Assembly: GCA_002429595.1 (NCBI GenBank)
Contig: DJAM01000095.1
Coordinates: 1 to 32,803 of the forward strand
DNA length: 32,803 nucleotides
Reading direction: 5' to 3'
Source: Coxiellaceae bacterium UBA6002
GTDB lineage: Bacteria; Pseudomonadota; Gammaproteobacteria; UBA6002
How positions within the stretch are numbered: the stretch's first letter is position 1; every line of letters begins with the position of its first letter. The notes under the pieces are model-generated. The model worked only from the letters and a program-made list of their open reading frames with translations. It was not told where the DNA came from and searched no databases. A program made the position numbers and the translations under genes. This document shows, in pieces, positions 8,456 to 19,000 of the stretch.

Positions 8456-10423
8456 TTAAGTGGTTCCGTATCTCTTCACCGGGATGTAGTCTTGCGCTTC
8501 ACCTAGTTTGCCGGGTTCAATCCGTTCGATTTCTTCAACCTTCTTTTCAGGTAATAAACCTAGTTCTTCATCATTTGCTTTTCTGGAATTAGATCTATAA
8601 AAGTTGATTTCACAAGGTGCTTTTAGAAGCACGAGAGCTATTTCTTTTAATTTGGCTCCTAGTTCATCGCGGTTTCTAGATGAAGTGTTTGCCCAAAAAA
8701 GGAAGAGTGCTACTCCTACTGCAAACAGTGCTGCCGCAATGAGGTTCCATTTGAGGTTAAATTCCTTGCCAACCTGCAGCGCAACAGCGCTGCCGATATA
8801 TAATGCAAGCGCTAAGAAAGGCATTTTGTTGAGGAAATTATAAAATCGTTCATTTGGAGTCGTATTGTAATAAAAAAACTCTGAATGTACTAAAGTAGAC
8901 CAATCATAAGCATGCGAGAAATCGTTGCCGTTTCGCCAAGACCAATTATAACTCGCTAAAGTTTGCTCAAGGCCAGTTTGTCCTGCTTCATTTCTAGTTA
9001 AGAATAAGTGAGGTAAAGTAATTGTCACTATTTTGAGTAGTTGTTGAACTAGGTATCTCCTCTGTGGGTTATTCTCTCGTCCTTGATTAATAATTTGCAC
9101 AATATTTTTCCCCTGGGCGTCGCGAAAATCTAAAATGACATCAGGAAATTTTTTTATATATTTACCAAAAAGAATTAAGCCTCTACTTTCGCGAATTGCA
9201 GTTAGTACTAGATCAAAACAATTTAATGAGTTTAGTTCTGCTTCATAGTGAGATTCTGGATTTTCAGTATAGTAATTTTGGAAGGCAACTACGATATACC
9301 AATTTACAGGTGCTATAAAACTCAGCTCATAAGCGGTTAAGTGATCACTATTTTGTAATTCGGTTTGAATATTTTTTTGTGACAAAAGAAAACTGACAAT
9401 TTTTGAAGAACTTTCGGCGCCCCATGTTTCGCCTGCTGCATAATGTAAGGCGGTATGCGCATGGTTATCAGTGAGATTTAAATCAGCTCCAGCAGTGACG
9501 AGAATCCTGACTTTTGGAAGAGATTTGGTTATGACAGCTGAATGTAAAGGCGTTAATTTTTCGGAGTTTCCTTCGTCTATAAGCGAAGCAATCTTAGGCA
9601 GACTAAGCAAAAAATCTAAATTGGAATCTTCAAGACATTTTACTGCAAAGTGCAGCAGATTTGCATTGTGACTATTTCTTGTATGAGGATTAAATTCTTC
9701 TAAGGCTGTTAGTTCTTTTAATGCGAAAGTTGGTGCATATTCAGCGGCTAAATGAAATACATTGCAGTCCCTTACACATGTTTCTAGTAGTGGCAGCTTA
9801 GAATCAGTGATCAGTTTTAACAAAAACTCAATTATTTCTATAGAACTTTCGGCAGTAAACGCTTTGAATTTTAAGGTGGTGTTAAGAGGTTCATAAAGCT
9901 TAGCGGTCATTTTGTTATTAAAATTATGTTTAGCAATAAAGTCTTTTCTTTTGGTAGCATTTAAGTTGATCAGAGTTCTTTGGAGTGAGTGGAATATTAC
10001 TTTATCACTATCAACTTTCTCTCGTAGCTCTTTTGGAAGTAAAAAATCTTTTGGGAACTTCAGAGTTTTTTGACGCGATAGCATGCCGCAGGCTAGAACG
10101 GATTGGTCCACTAAAGACAACATAGTCGGCCACTGCCTTGTGACGGGAAATAGTTCTCTTAATTCTTGTTCATTAAATCCCAAATCTTTGAGCGTTTTGT
10201 CATAGATATAGAGAGTGGCAATAACATCAGGCTCTTTCCATCTTGCTTTTCTTTCCGGACTGCTAAAAGCAATAAGCCTTCGATTCAACTCAATCAGTTT
10301 TAGGATGTCACTACCTAATGGGGTCTCCTCCAGGCTTTTAAAAAGAGGGGAGTTATCTGGAAGATCCATGCAGTGTTTAACAATCAAGGAATAAAGTAAT
10401 TTTTTAAGGATCTTGGTTCTCAT
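8456..10423 (-). CDS. Ankyrin-repeat protein with two C-terminal membrane segments
   Basis: I do not recognise a named family. The 655-residue protein has a long N-terminal region without clear motifs (1-210). An ankyrin block follows at about 220-351: CNVFHLAAEYA, ANLLHFAV, a full repeat with TPLHSAV and VTAGADLNLTDN, then HTALHYAAG. Two hydrophobic segments at about 532-550 and 560-578 are joined by a short loop, and a charged tail ends the chain. No signal peptide. Ankyrin proteins without housekeeping partners are frequent secreted effectors in Legionellales, so a host-directed role is plausible but inferred. The start lacks a clear ribosome site. It sits alone between the Nif3-type gene and the protease gene. 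Confidence 0.82.
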   Translation of the reverse strand: MRTKILKKLLYSLIVKHCMDLPDNSPLFKSLEETPLGSDILKLIELNRRLIAFSSPERKARWKEPDVIATLYIYDKTLKDLGFNEQELRELFPVTRQWPTMLSLVDQSVLACGMLSRQKTLKFPKDFLLPKELREKVDSDKVIFHSLQRTLINLNATKRKDFIAKHNFNNKMTAKLYEPLNTTLKFKAFTAESSIEIIEFLLKLITDSKLPLLETCVRDCNVFHLAAEYAPTFALKELTALEEFNPHTRNSHNANLLHFAVKCLEDSNLDFLLSLPKIASLIDEGNSEKLTPLHSAVITKSLPKVRILVTAGADLNLTDNHAHTALHYAAGETWGAESSSKIVSFLLSQKNIQTELQNSDHLTAYELSFIAPVNWYIVVAFQNYYTENPESHYEAELNSLNCFDLVLTAIRESRGLILFGKYIKKFPDVILDFRDAQGKNIVQIINQGRENNPQRRYLVQQLLKIVTITLPHLFLTRNEAGQTGLEQTLASYNWSWRNGNDFSHAYDWSTLVHSEFFYYNTTPNERFYNFLNKMPFLALALYIGSAVALQVGKEFNLKWNLIAAALFAVGVALFLFWANTSSRNRDELGAKLKEIALVLLKAPCEINFYRSNSRKANDEELGLLPEKKVEEIERIEPGKLGEAQDYIPVKRYGTT

Positions 10424-10537
10424 TGTATATGCTTGAGTCTGATTTAATTTGTGGCAAAATTTATCATTTCTTGTGATTGCTGTCTAACAATTTACTATTA
10501 TTTAATGCTCCTGCTGCTTTTACCATTCTGCATTTCT

Positions 10538-10610
10538 GTCATTCTTGCGTAGGTGGGAACCCATTGTGGGTGCGGCTGTAAGGATGGTTTCCCGCCTACG
10601 CGGGAATGAC
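10538..10610 (+). repeat. 73-bp palindromic repeat, copy 1
   Basis: Complete copy of the dispersed element. It begins GTCATTC and ends CGCGGGAATGAC, with long inverted arms around a short centre containing GCGGCTG. The right arm matches the other copies closely while the left arm carries several changes (TTGCGTAGGTGGG). Length is exactly 73 bases, as at 25727 and 28075, and all copies have the same orientation. It is between genes and has no coding capacity, like a REP or miniature mobile element. Confidence 0.85.
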
Positions 10611-10718
10611 AAAATAAAAATTCTTACACTAACCTTCTCTTCTGCAAGTAGGCGAGAAATTGGTAGATTAGCGGGGAACAAAAAGGTTGAATTTAAAGTA
10701 ATCACAAAAGTCTAATTT

Positions 10719-10743
10719 CCCCCTCCCTCTTAGGGGAGAGGGG
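10719..10743 (-). terminator. Possible terminator hairpin after the protease gene
   Basis: CCCTCT (10725-10730) pairs with AGAGGG (10737-10742), and longer alternative pairings exist because the surroundings are runs of C and G. On the minus strand it lies about 15 bases after the protease stop codon. There is no clear T-run after the stem, so intrinsic termination is uncertain; it may instead be another dispersed palindrome. Confidence 0.35.
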
Positions 10744-10757
10744 TTTGAGATCAAACT

Positions 10758-12119
10758 CTAAGTAATAACGATATACAAAACCCCATTAGCACGGCGGACT
10801 TTCAGTAACAACTGATCGCTTGAAGTTGCGGCCAGCTTCGCTAGGTTATCGATATCTATGACAGGTTTTTCATTTGCCGTCAGGATGACGTCTGCTGGGC
10901 GAAGGCCGGCCAGCCAGGCGTTGCTTGAGTCTTCGACTTGTAATACTAAGACGCCTTTTACGGTTCCGATGGTTGGGTCGAGTTGTACGAAGTTGCTGAG
11001 TCGAATGCCTGAGAGGATTTGCTTCTTGTTAGTAATATCTGCTTTAGGGACATCTTGGATCACCGCGTTGAAATTTAAGCGTTCTTTATCCCTTAGCGCG
11101 ATCATATTTAATTTTGTTCCTATTGGCAGCGTACCAACAATACTGCGAAGTTGAGCGGCATTGGTGATCTGTTCGTTATTGATGGTCTGTACTACGTCTT
11201 TGGCTTTTAGACCAATTTTTTCAGCGGGGGAGCTTGGTGTGACTTGGGTCACTAGAGCGCCTTTGGCATCGTGAATTTTGAACGCGTCTGCGAGATCAGG
11301 AGTTAAATCTTGAACCATAATGCCTAGCATGCCGCGTTGAACTTTGCCGTATTTGATTAATTGGCCTGCGACGTTGTTGACCATATTGCTTGGAATTGCA
11401 AAGCCAATGCCGATGTTGCCTCCTAACGGAGCTAGAATGGCAGTATTGATTCCTATTAACTTACCCTCGATGTCGACGAGTGCTCCACCTGAGTTGCCAG
11501 GGTTAATTGAGGCGTCAGTTTGGATGAAATTTTCATAGCCCATGGGACCTTCGATACCGACGTTACGGTTTAAGGCGCTGACCATACCTGAAGTAACACT
11601 TTGTTGTAGACCGAACGGGTTACCAATGGCTGCTACGAAGTCGCCCACTTTAACTGTGTTCGAATTAGCTAGAGGAATCGCTTGGAGGTGTTTGGCATAT
11701 ACCTGGATAATTGCAATGTCGGTCGCAGGATCTTCGCCGATTTTGCGAGCCTTTAATTTTCGACCATCGCTTAAAGCCACAATTAACACGTCAGCATGCC
11801 GAATTACGTGAGCGTTCGTGACGATGAAACCATTTTCGGCATCGATAATGACGCCAGAGCCAACCGCTTGAAAGCGAGGAAATGGATTGTAAGGGTTGGT
11901 AGCTTTAGGTTGTTTTGCTCCTTGTTCCTGAGGTGTTTGCATTGGGGCATCACCTTGTGCAGTAATATTAACCACAGCGGGCATAATTTTTTGCAGCATA
12001 TTCGCTAATTCGGGATTGTCAGATTTGCCATGTAACATCGGTGGCACTTTGCCGTAGGCTGGAAGAAACATCATGCAACTCAGCATCACGCAAGCAATCA
12101 TACTAAAGATCTTTTTCAT
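10758..12119 (-). CDS. degP: DegP/DegQ-type periplasmic serine protease (Do family)
   Basis: Periplasmic HtrA-family chaperone-protease that degrades misfolded envelope proteins. From ATG 12119 the protein has 453 residues: signal peptide MKKIFSMIAC plus hydrophobic core, likely cleaved after residue 23. The trypsin-like domain has H104 in TNAHVI, D134 in TDIAII and S210 in GNSGGAL, followed by two PDZ domains at about 255-345 and 355-453. GAGGA is spaced well only for the third of three consecutive ATGs, which I chose; a TTG-started 464-residue frame would overlap pgeF. The pgeF stop is 17 bases upstream, so they are probably co-transcribed. DegP and DegQ cannot be separated by eye. Confidence 0.92.
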   Translation of the reverse strand: MKKIFSMIACVMLSCMMFLPAYGKVPPMLHGKSDNPELANMLQKIMPAVVNITAQGDAPMQTPQEQGAKQPKATNPYNPFPRFQAVGSGVIIDAENGFIVTNAHVIRHADVLIVALSDGRKLKARKIGEDPATDIAIIQVYAKHLQAIPLANSNTVKVGDFVAAIGNPFGLQQSVTSGMVSALNRNVGIEGPMGYENFIQTDASINPGNSGGALVDIEGKLIGINTAILAPLGGNIGIGFAIPSNMVNNVAGQLIKYGKVQRGMLGIMVQDLTPDLADAFKIHDAKGALVTQVTPSSPAEKIGLKAKDVVQTINNEQITNAAQLRSIVGTLPIGTKLNMIALRDKERLNFNAVIQDVPKADITNKKQILSGIRLSNFVQLDPTIGTVKGVLVLQVEDSSNAWLAGLRPADVILTANEKPVIDIDNLAKLAATSSDQLLLKVRRANGVLYIVIT

Positions 12120-12136
12120 CATCATATCCTCAAAAA

Positions 12137-12883
12137 TTAAGCACTCAACCAAATTAAGGTGGCCATTCTACCAGTAATACCTTGGTCGCGTCGGTATGAA
12201 TAAAAGTTTTTTTCATCTGAATAGGTGCAGTGATTGCCCCCATAAACATTTGACACGCCAAGAGTTTGTAATCGTTGGGTCGCCAACAAGTATAAGTTAC
12301 CTAGCCATTTGCCAGGTGTTGCTTCCTTCGGAATAAACGCAGCTTGGGCCTTTGGATCGTGGTCGACAAAAGCAGTGACGACGTCTTCAGATACTTCAAA
12401 ACATGTAGGTCCAATTGCGGGTCCTAACCACACTAGCAACTGTTCGCCAGATTCGTTTAATTCTCTAATGGTGTTTTCAATGATGCCATTGGCTAGCCCT
12501 CGCCAACCAGCATGAATAGCTGCAGCTTTAGTGCCATCACGATGACAGATTAAAACCGGTAAGCAGTCCGCTGTTGTCACAATACAAACTCGATTAGCAA
12601 CAGTCGTAATCGATGCATCTGCTTCTGGAAGAGTTGTGTCGGAAAATTGATCGATATTAATTACTTTATTACTATGAACTTGCTTCAACCAAACAGGCTC
12701 AGAAGGCAAGCCTAAGTAATTAATTAACAATTCTCGATTTTTGCTAACAAAGCTAGCATCGTCATTAACAGATTTACCTAAATTAAGACTGGCATAAGGC
12801 GGTTGGCTATAGCCATCCTCACGGGTTGTGGTATAGGCATGAATGTTGTTTGGCGCTGGCCATTCAGGTGTTATTAACTGCAT
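12137..12883 (-). CDS. pgeF: PgeF, peptidoglycan editing factor (YfiH, multicopper polyphenol oxidase family)
   Basis: Cytoplasmic protein of the DUF152/YfiH family; in E. coli it removes wrongly incorporated L-Ser from UDP-MurNAc precursors. The metal-binding residues are present: H70 in KQVHS, C107 in TTADCLPV, H124 in AIHAGWRG. The C-terminal YSYRRDQGITGRMA signature is also present. Length 248 is normal. In E. coli and many relatives it directly follows rluD; here about 8.8 kb carrying the giant gene and a luxR-type gene separates them. It has its own likely -10 box at 12916-12921 and is followed by the protease gene. Confidence 0.94.
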   Translation of the reverse strand: MQLITPEWPAPNNIHAYTTTREDGYSQPPYASLNLGKSVNDDASFVSKNRELLINYLGLPSEPVWLKQVHSNKVINIDQFSDTTLPEADASITTVANRVCIVTTADCLPVLICHRDGTKAAAIHAGWRGLANGIIENTIRELNESGEQLLVWLGPAIGPTCFEVSEDVVTAFVDHDPKAQAAFIPKEATPGKWLGNLYLLATQRLQTLGVSNVYGGNHCTYSDEKNFYSYRRDQGITGRMATLIWLSA

Positions 12884-12915
12884 AGATTAAGGCGTACTAA
12901 TTTACAAAGACGAAG

Positions 12916-12945
12916 ATTATACCGTTTTTATCCCAATATGTGTAA
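12916..12945 (-). promoter_or_regulatory. Likely promoter of pgeF and the protease gene
   Basis: On the minus strand TATAAT is at 12921-12916 and TTACAC at 12945-12940, spaced 18 bases. The -10 is perfect and the -35 is weak. Transcription would begin near 12909, about 26 bases before the pgeF ATG. This separates pgeF from rluD control and overlaps the upstream region of the divergent giant gene. Confidence 0.5.
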
Positions 12946-12952
12946 TGAGAAT

Positions 12953-12981
12953 TTATAAAAAAAACAGAATTGTTGTATAGT
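12953..12981 (+). promoter_or_regulatory. Possible promoter of the giant multidomain gene
   Basis: TATAGT at 12976-12981 is a reasonable -10 box, with TTATAA at 12953-12958 as a weak -35 at 17-base spacing. An A-run (12957-12964) lies between them. The start site would be near 12988, about 28 bases before the ATG. No strong ribosome site precedes the ATG (only TTGGA about ten bases upstream), suggesting modest expression. Confidence 0.35.
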
Positions 12982-13015
12982 CTAAAGCCTTCAGCACAAT
13001 CTTGGATTTACATTT

Positions 13016-16000
13016 ATGCTTCCGCCAGATTTATTAGAAAAGTTAGAGAATAGTAATTGTGACATAGTGCATCTTGATTTAAGTGCTTACACGCTGACGA
13101 TATCAGACTTAGAACAATTACAAACCGCCTTAACGAAGAATGATACGGTACAGGCGATTATTTGGCCAAAAAATTTATCATCTGCCCCTGGATGTAATGC
13201 TATTGAAGAATATTTAACAAAAGAGCGTGGCAAGCCGCTGGGAAGTAATTATGCCCACGAATTTCAATCAGGTGGACTACCGTTATGTTTCCACCAAATT
13301 TTTGAAACTCTAGCAGCTGAAAAGGAAACAGGTGATTTTAGGGCGGTGGAAGATTCTTTTACAGAATTTGGATTAAGCTATAAAGAGCTGAATGCCAAAT
13401 CAAATCAATTAGCGCATTATCTAATCAAGAAAAAAGCTGAGATTGTGGCAAATAGTAAGGCCAAAGATATTGTTGTTGCCATATACTTAAATCGATCAAT
13501 TGATTTTTTGGTGGCTATGCTAGCCGTTATGAAATCTGGTTGTGCATTTCTGCCATTAGACACTAATCCAAATTTGGCGCCTGACCTTCGTGTCCAGCAA
13601 TACTGTAATGCTGCAAAACCTGCTGTCGTGATTAGTCAGTCACGGTTAGAATCTCGGATCAAGTACCTATCAAATGGTGCTCCTGCAATTATTCTCGATA
13701 AAATAGATATCACTTGTTTTCCAGTTACTAATCCTAATGTTAGGGTTTTTCCTGGTGATTTGGCATATATTGCTTTCTCTTCAGGATCAGAAGCAGAGCC
13801 AAAAGGTATTCTCATCGAGCACAAAGGTATACGGAATATTATTTTAGCTTCAAGAGAATTATTCAAGCTTAGTCCCAAAGATAATATTGCACAATTTGCT
13901 TCACTCGCATTTGATGCCAGCTTATATGAAATTTTTATTGCTTTAGGCAGTCGCGCTCGAGTGACGTTTGTGCCTGACAATGTGCGGTCTGATGCTGAGG
14001 AGTTAGAAAACTTTTATAACCGTAAGCAAATTACAGTCGGTGTATTTCTTTCGTCAATGTTGTTGCTCTTGAATCCTAAAAACTTTACAACACTTCGCGT
14101 TGTTTTAAGCACTGGGGAGGCTGCTTACAAAGAATCTATTAAGGACTGGGAAGATTGTGGCAAAGAACGATACGATGGTTATGGCCCGAGTGAAGTCACT
14201 ATCGGAACAACAATTGTCCGTTGCCAAAGTGAAATGCATGTTGGTAAGCCATTTCTAGGTTTACGTGCCTACCTCCTAAAAATTGTTGAGGACGATAGTG
14301 ATCCTAGCAAACGGGACATTATCATCAAAGCAAGCGAAGAAGGTGAGTTATGCATTGCAGGAGAGGGTTTAGCCAGAGGTTATATTAGCAATGAGCTAAC
14401 AAAAAATGCGTTTATTAAACACAAAGATTTGGGAGACATTTATGTAACTGGCGATCGAGCCAGTTTTGATCGGCATGGGAATATACATTACGCCGGTAGG
14501 ATAAAAGAAGAATTCAAGCTCGATGGTAAATTAGTCAGCTTGTTAGAAATAGAAGAAACGCTTAGGAATTACGCTGCAAAGCCTGAATCTTTTCTAAAAG
14601 AATCCTGTGTAGTACGACACACCCATATACACAAACAACTAGGTATCACAATCAACAAGATTGTTGTGCATGCTGTACCGAAAGCAAACAAGACAATTGA
14701 CATCATTGATCTCTACCATTTTCTTGCGTTACAAAAGCCGCGCTATATGTGGCCAGCTCACTGGGTGGTTAGGGTGACAGATTTACCCAAAATACTAAGC
14801 AATGGCAAACCGAATCGCAAAGACATTGTAAAAGAAAAAGATAATATTCAATTGGTAAGGTTCAAACCTTATAAGTCGCCAAATGAAGACGATACTGTCG
14901 AAAAATATATTTACAAAGAAATGAAATCTTGTTTAGAGCTTCCGATCGAGTTTTCAATCTATGACAATTTTTTTGATTTAGGTGGCACATCATTATTATT
15001 CATGTTTTTCTTGGCTCGAGTTAAAGCACGTTATAAACGCCAAGATTATCCTAAGCTGCATCTTTCAAGTATGTACGAGTTATCAGAAAATCCGACGGTG
15101 GCGTCATTAGCAAGAAGGATAAAGTCGGAGAAGATTGAATTTGATCCCATTGTAACACTCATTCCAAATGGCGAAAAAACACCTGTTTTTTGCATTCACT
15201 CCGTACTTGGTAATCCGGCAGATACTTACTTTAATTTTGCCAAGCGTGTTTTACCAGATCGAGTTGTTTATGGCATACGTGCACACGCGCTTATCGATCC
15301 AACGTTTACTTACGATACCATTCAAGAGCACGCCCAAAATTATGCCAAACGTATTATGCGATTACGGGAAGAGAAAAATCATGCTGGGCCAATCATTTTA
15401 TTGGGGATTTCAACGGGCGGGACATTTGCTTATGAGATAGCCAGGATATTAATAGGCTTCAACTACAAAGTTTATGTCTTAATTGTCGATTCGATTTCAC
15501 CAAAAACCTTACAGACGATGCCGGGTGTCGATTTTAAATTGCTTTGCGATGAAATGTTGGAACGACTACGGGTTCACTGGGGTTATAAAAGTCAAGCGAC
15601 TAGTCGTCAAGGAGTAGTGACTGATCCTGAAAAAAAACGAGCGCTTCGGGAGGAGACAGCTAGATCGGTTCAAAATAAAAATAATCGCACCATCATAAAG
15701 GAATTATTTGATGGTTTTGCATCCTCGTTGCAAGATAAAGCCAATGATCAAAATATTGATGAGTTTAAATTTATTTCAAGTCTCGTTAATGCTGAAATGA
15801 ATCATATTCAAAAGCCGGTGTACCTCAATCCTGGTAGTAAAATTTTCGTTTTTAGATCACAGTTATCAACTGAAAATTATGTATCCGATACAAAATTGGG
15901 TTGGGGTGACAATGTAACCGATTACAGTGTAGTAAGTGACCATTTTGATATCCTGCAAAATGTTGAGGAAAGAGTTTTTCAAGATATATTGAGTGAAGCT

Positions 16001-19000
16001 GATAATAAATATTTGTACACTTGGAAATTACCATCTATTGCAAAAGATTTTATCCTTCGGCCTGCATTGGTCAATCAGATCCAATTAGAGCTGAGTCGCG
16101 AAAAGGGCGCGCCACAATCAGTCATTGTGTTATATGGAAAAAGTGGTGTAGGAAAATCACAGCTGACGGGTTACATTTTAAATGCTGCAACAAATTTCAC
16201 ACTAAGAGTATGGTTTAATGCTAGCTCTTATGATCAGTTGGCATGGGAGTGTTTCGAGTTTGGCAAAAAGCAAAATATCCCAGCAATGACACTTGACAGT
16301 GCTTGCGAAAAAGTGAAAGTCTGGTTGATAAAAAATCAAGAATATTTAGTTGTCTATGATAATTTAGACTTTAGTGATGCGCGACTAATTGATTCATTGC
16401 CGACCAATGGCACAATTATTATTACCTCAAATGTAGCAAGTCCACAATACAGAAATTTTGAAGTGCGCAATATGGAGGAGCTTGAGGCAGAGAAGTTAGC
16501 ACAAGCTTACTTGGGCTGTGATAAAGGAAATTCAGATCTCGCTAGAATTCTTATGTATCATCCGCTTAGTTTGAGTCTTGCCTGTGCTTTTATACGCGAA
16601 AATAAAGATAAAATGACTATAGCTAAGTACATTGACAAGGTTAGCCAGCTTATCAAGCAGGATGATAAGCGCTCAATTTTAAATATCGTCTGCCACATCA
16701 CGCTCAACTGCTTAGATAGGCAAGAAAGTATTGCTTCTGAATTCATTCGAAAATGTAGTTTTCTCAATGGTTCATATCTGCCAGCAATGGTATTAAAAAT
16801 GCTTGTTGATAGTCATGATAATGTTGAACGCGAATATAAGCTTAAAGAAATTCTAGAACAATTAAGACGCTTTGCATTAATTAGAGATGTAGACCAAAAT
16901 GGCGCGTCTTTTCACAAAGGTTTGCAAGAAATAATCCGATCTGATTTAGAGCAGCAGCGAAAAGCAAAACAACAACCGGTTAGTCTTGTGCTAGATCGGC
17001 TGACTTATCTGCTAGTCTTGAATTATCCCTTCGAAAAAGCAACCGCCAAGCATTATAGTTTTGCGCAAGAACTAAAACCACACCTAGAATCAGTAGTAGT
17101 CTTTGCACAAGCTGCAACTTTAGCTAAAGCACGTCTCTTGCGAATGTTGGCGGATGTTTATGGTACTTTTGGTATTTTTGGTAAGCAGATAGTTCATCTC
17201 TATGAATTGCAATGGCTGCATGAAACGCTAAATCAAAAACACTCGGATGCGTTGCGAGAGCGAGCGTTAACTAATGTAGCACTGGTCAAATCACACTTTT
17301 CTGTTGCAGCCCAGATGAAGCACATAAATCTTCTACATAAAGCTCTTGATATTTTGTCTACGCTAACAAGAAGCGACGCCTTACATAACGAAATTTTGAA
17401 GATTCATGCATTTATAATTTATCTGTGTCGTGAAAATTATGAACCTGTGCCAACGATAAGTGAGCATTTTGTTACTCAATACTTAAGAAATAATGCAATT
17501 GATTATTTTGGATTTGCAAATACTTACATGTGTGCTGTTTTACATGAAAAAAAAGATAAATTCCTTAAAGAGTCGACTCAATTACTGCAAAGACACGATC
17601 CTTATCACCCGGAATTAATCAACTGTTATCAAGCAATCGCCCGAGAGTACGAAGAAAAGGAATTCAACTGGTTAGTTGCCTCTGCAAAGGAACATTTAGA
17701 ATTAGCTTTGGATATTAAAAGAAAAAACACTGCTATAGCTTATTTCAGATTTGATCAGCTAGCGATTTATACAAAATTGTTTGTTTTGTGTAGTAAATTG
17801 GTAACATCGAGACCAAAGGCGATTGAGAAAATTGTAGTTAATCTGCCTGAGATTCTAAGCTTGTTTTATGCAGATATTGCTAATCTTAAAGTCTCGTTTG
17901 AATTATTAAAACGACAAAGCGTGCAAGACCCGGTACTTTTGGATTGGTTCTCGCCTTATAATTTTAAGCGGCATGCTCGCGTAGGCACAGACTATTCATC
18001 AATATCGCGATACAATGAGGAACTACGACAGCTACTACATATGGTTGTGAGTGACTGCTTAAGTCTTTTAAGCGAGCCACCTTGTTCTTTCATTTTGTTG
18101 GGCTTTGGTTCTACTGGTTACGGACTGGCCTTAGACAAATCGGATTTCGAATTTGGTATTGTTTTGTCAAATTCAGTACGTCCAGAACTTAGATGTTTTA
18201 TTGACGCTTATTTTATTTGCTTTATACGCTTGTTCAAATTGCTTCTTAAAACCGCATTTGAGCCATATGGTTTGCATATAGATTATAATCTTTCCCCTAA
18301 GGTCTCAGATAATCATATCGAGGGCTTGTATGGCACTGTCGATGAACTTATCACAAAGCATGCAAAACTAGAGCGGGAAGAAAAAAATGGCAAAATGACT
18401 TACACGGCCTTGTATGCTCTGCTAACGCATACTTGTCTTTATAACTTTGCACTTGATGATGAGGATGTCGATCAAGATTTTAGGGCGGCCTTAACAAGTT
18501 GTCTTGAAAAGCCGCATGATGGAATTGCTTTTCATAAAGTTTTTGCATTACAACAATTTGGTTATCATCATAGGCAGTTTAATGCCATTCAAGAAAAAGA
18601 TCGTCGAGTGGTGATTCCAATAAAAAATTTATATTTTAGACCACTTGTTTTTATAATTCTTGATTTGTCATTATTTTATAATCTCCTGCAACTACCTTCT
18701 ACTGATGAAAATACGTTTAATCTGTTTAAACAAATTGTAACATTGCAAGCAAAAAACATAATTTCCGAACGTTTTGCTGCAGCTCTTACTCTTTCACTCA
18801 ATAATCTACTCACAATAAGATCTGCTCTTCATAAACAAATTGGGCGATATGTTGCAACAGAATTGGTGCGTCATCATAAAGTATCTGATAAACAAGCTAG
18901 TGAAGCTGTTGCCAGATTTTACGAAAAGGCAGAGGATAAAATTTATGAAAGAATAAGCAGCACTGAATTGTTGTCACTGTCAGGACAAGAAGCAGAACAA

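Larger units (their letters stand above)
10424..10757. other. Gene-free interval holding a repeat and a hairpin
   Basis: No convincing gene is seen on either strand in these 334 bases. The interval contains one complete 73-bp palindromic repeat (10538-10610) and a C/G-rich hairpin next to the protease stop codon (10719-10743). The rest is A+T-rich and probably includes the ankyrin-gene promoter, though no clear -35/-10 pair stands out. Confidence 0.7.

Noticed and set aside
10520..10705. Small minus-strand reading frame of 61 codons
   Set aside because: It runs through the palindromic repeat, has low-complexity basic residues encoded by the arms (FPRRRE), and no ribosome site; it is explained by the repeat.
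12120..12152. TTG start giving a 464-residue protease
   Set aside because: It would overlap pgeF and add a charged, non-signal stretch before the signal peptide; GAGGA is spaced properly for the ATG at 12119.
13636..13980. Minus-strand reading frame of 114 codons inside the giant gene
   Set aside because: It is opposite the core of the adenylation domain (A3 to A4 motifs) and shows no domain or ribosome site of its own.
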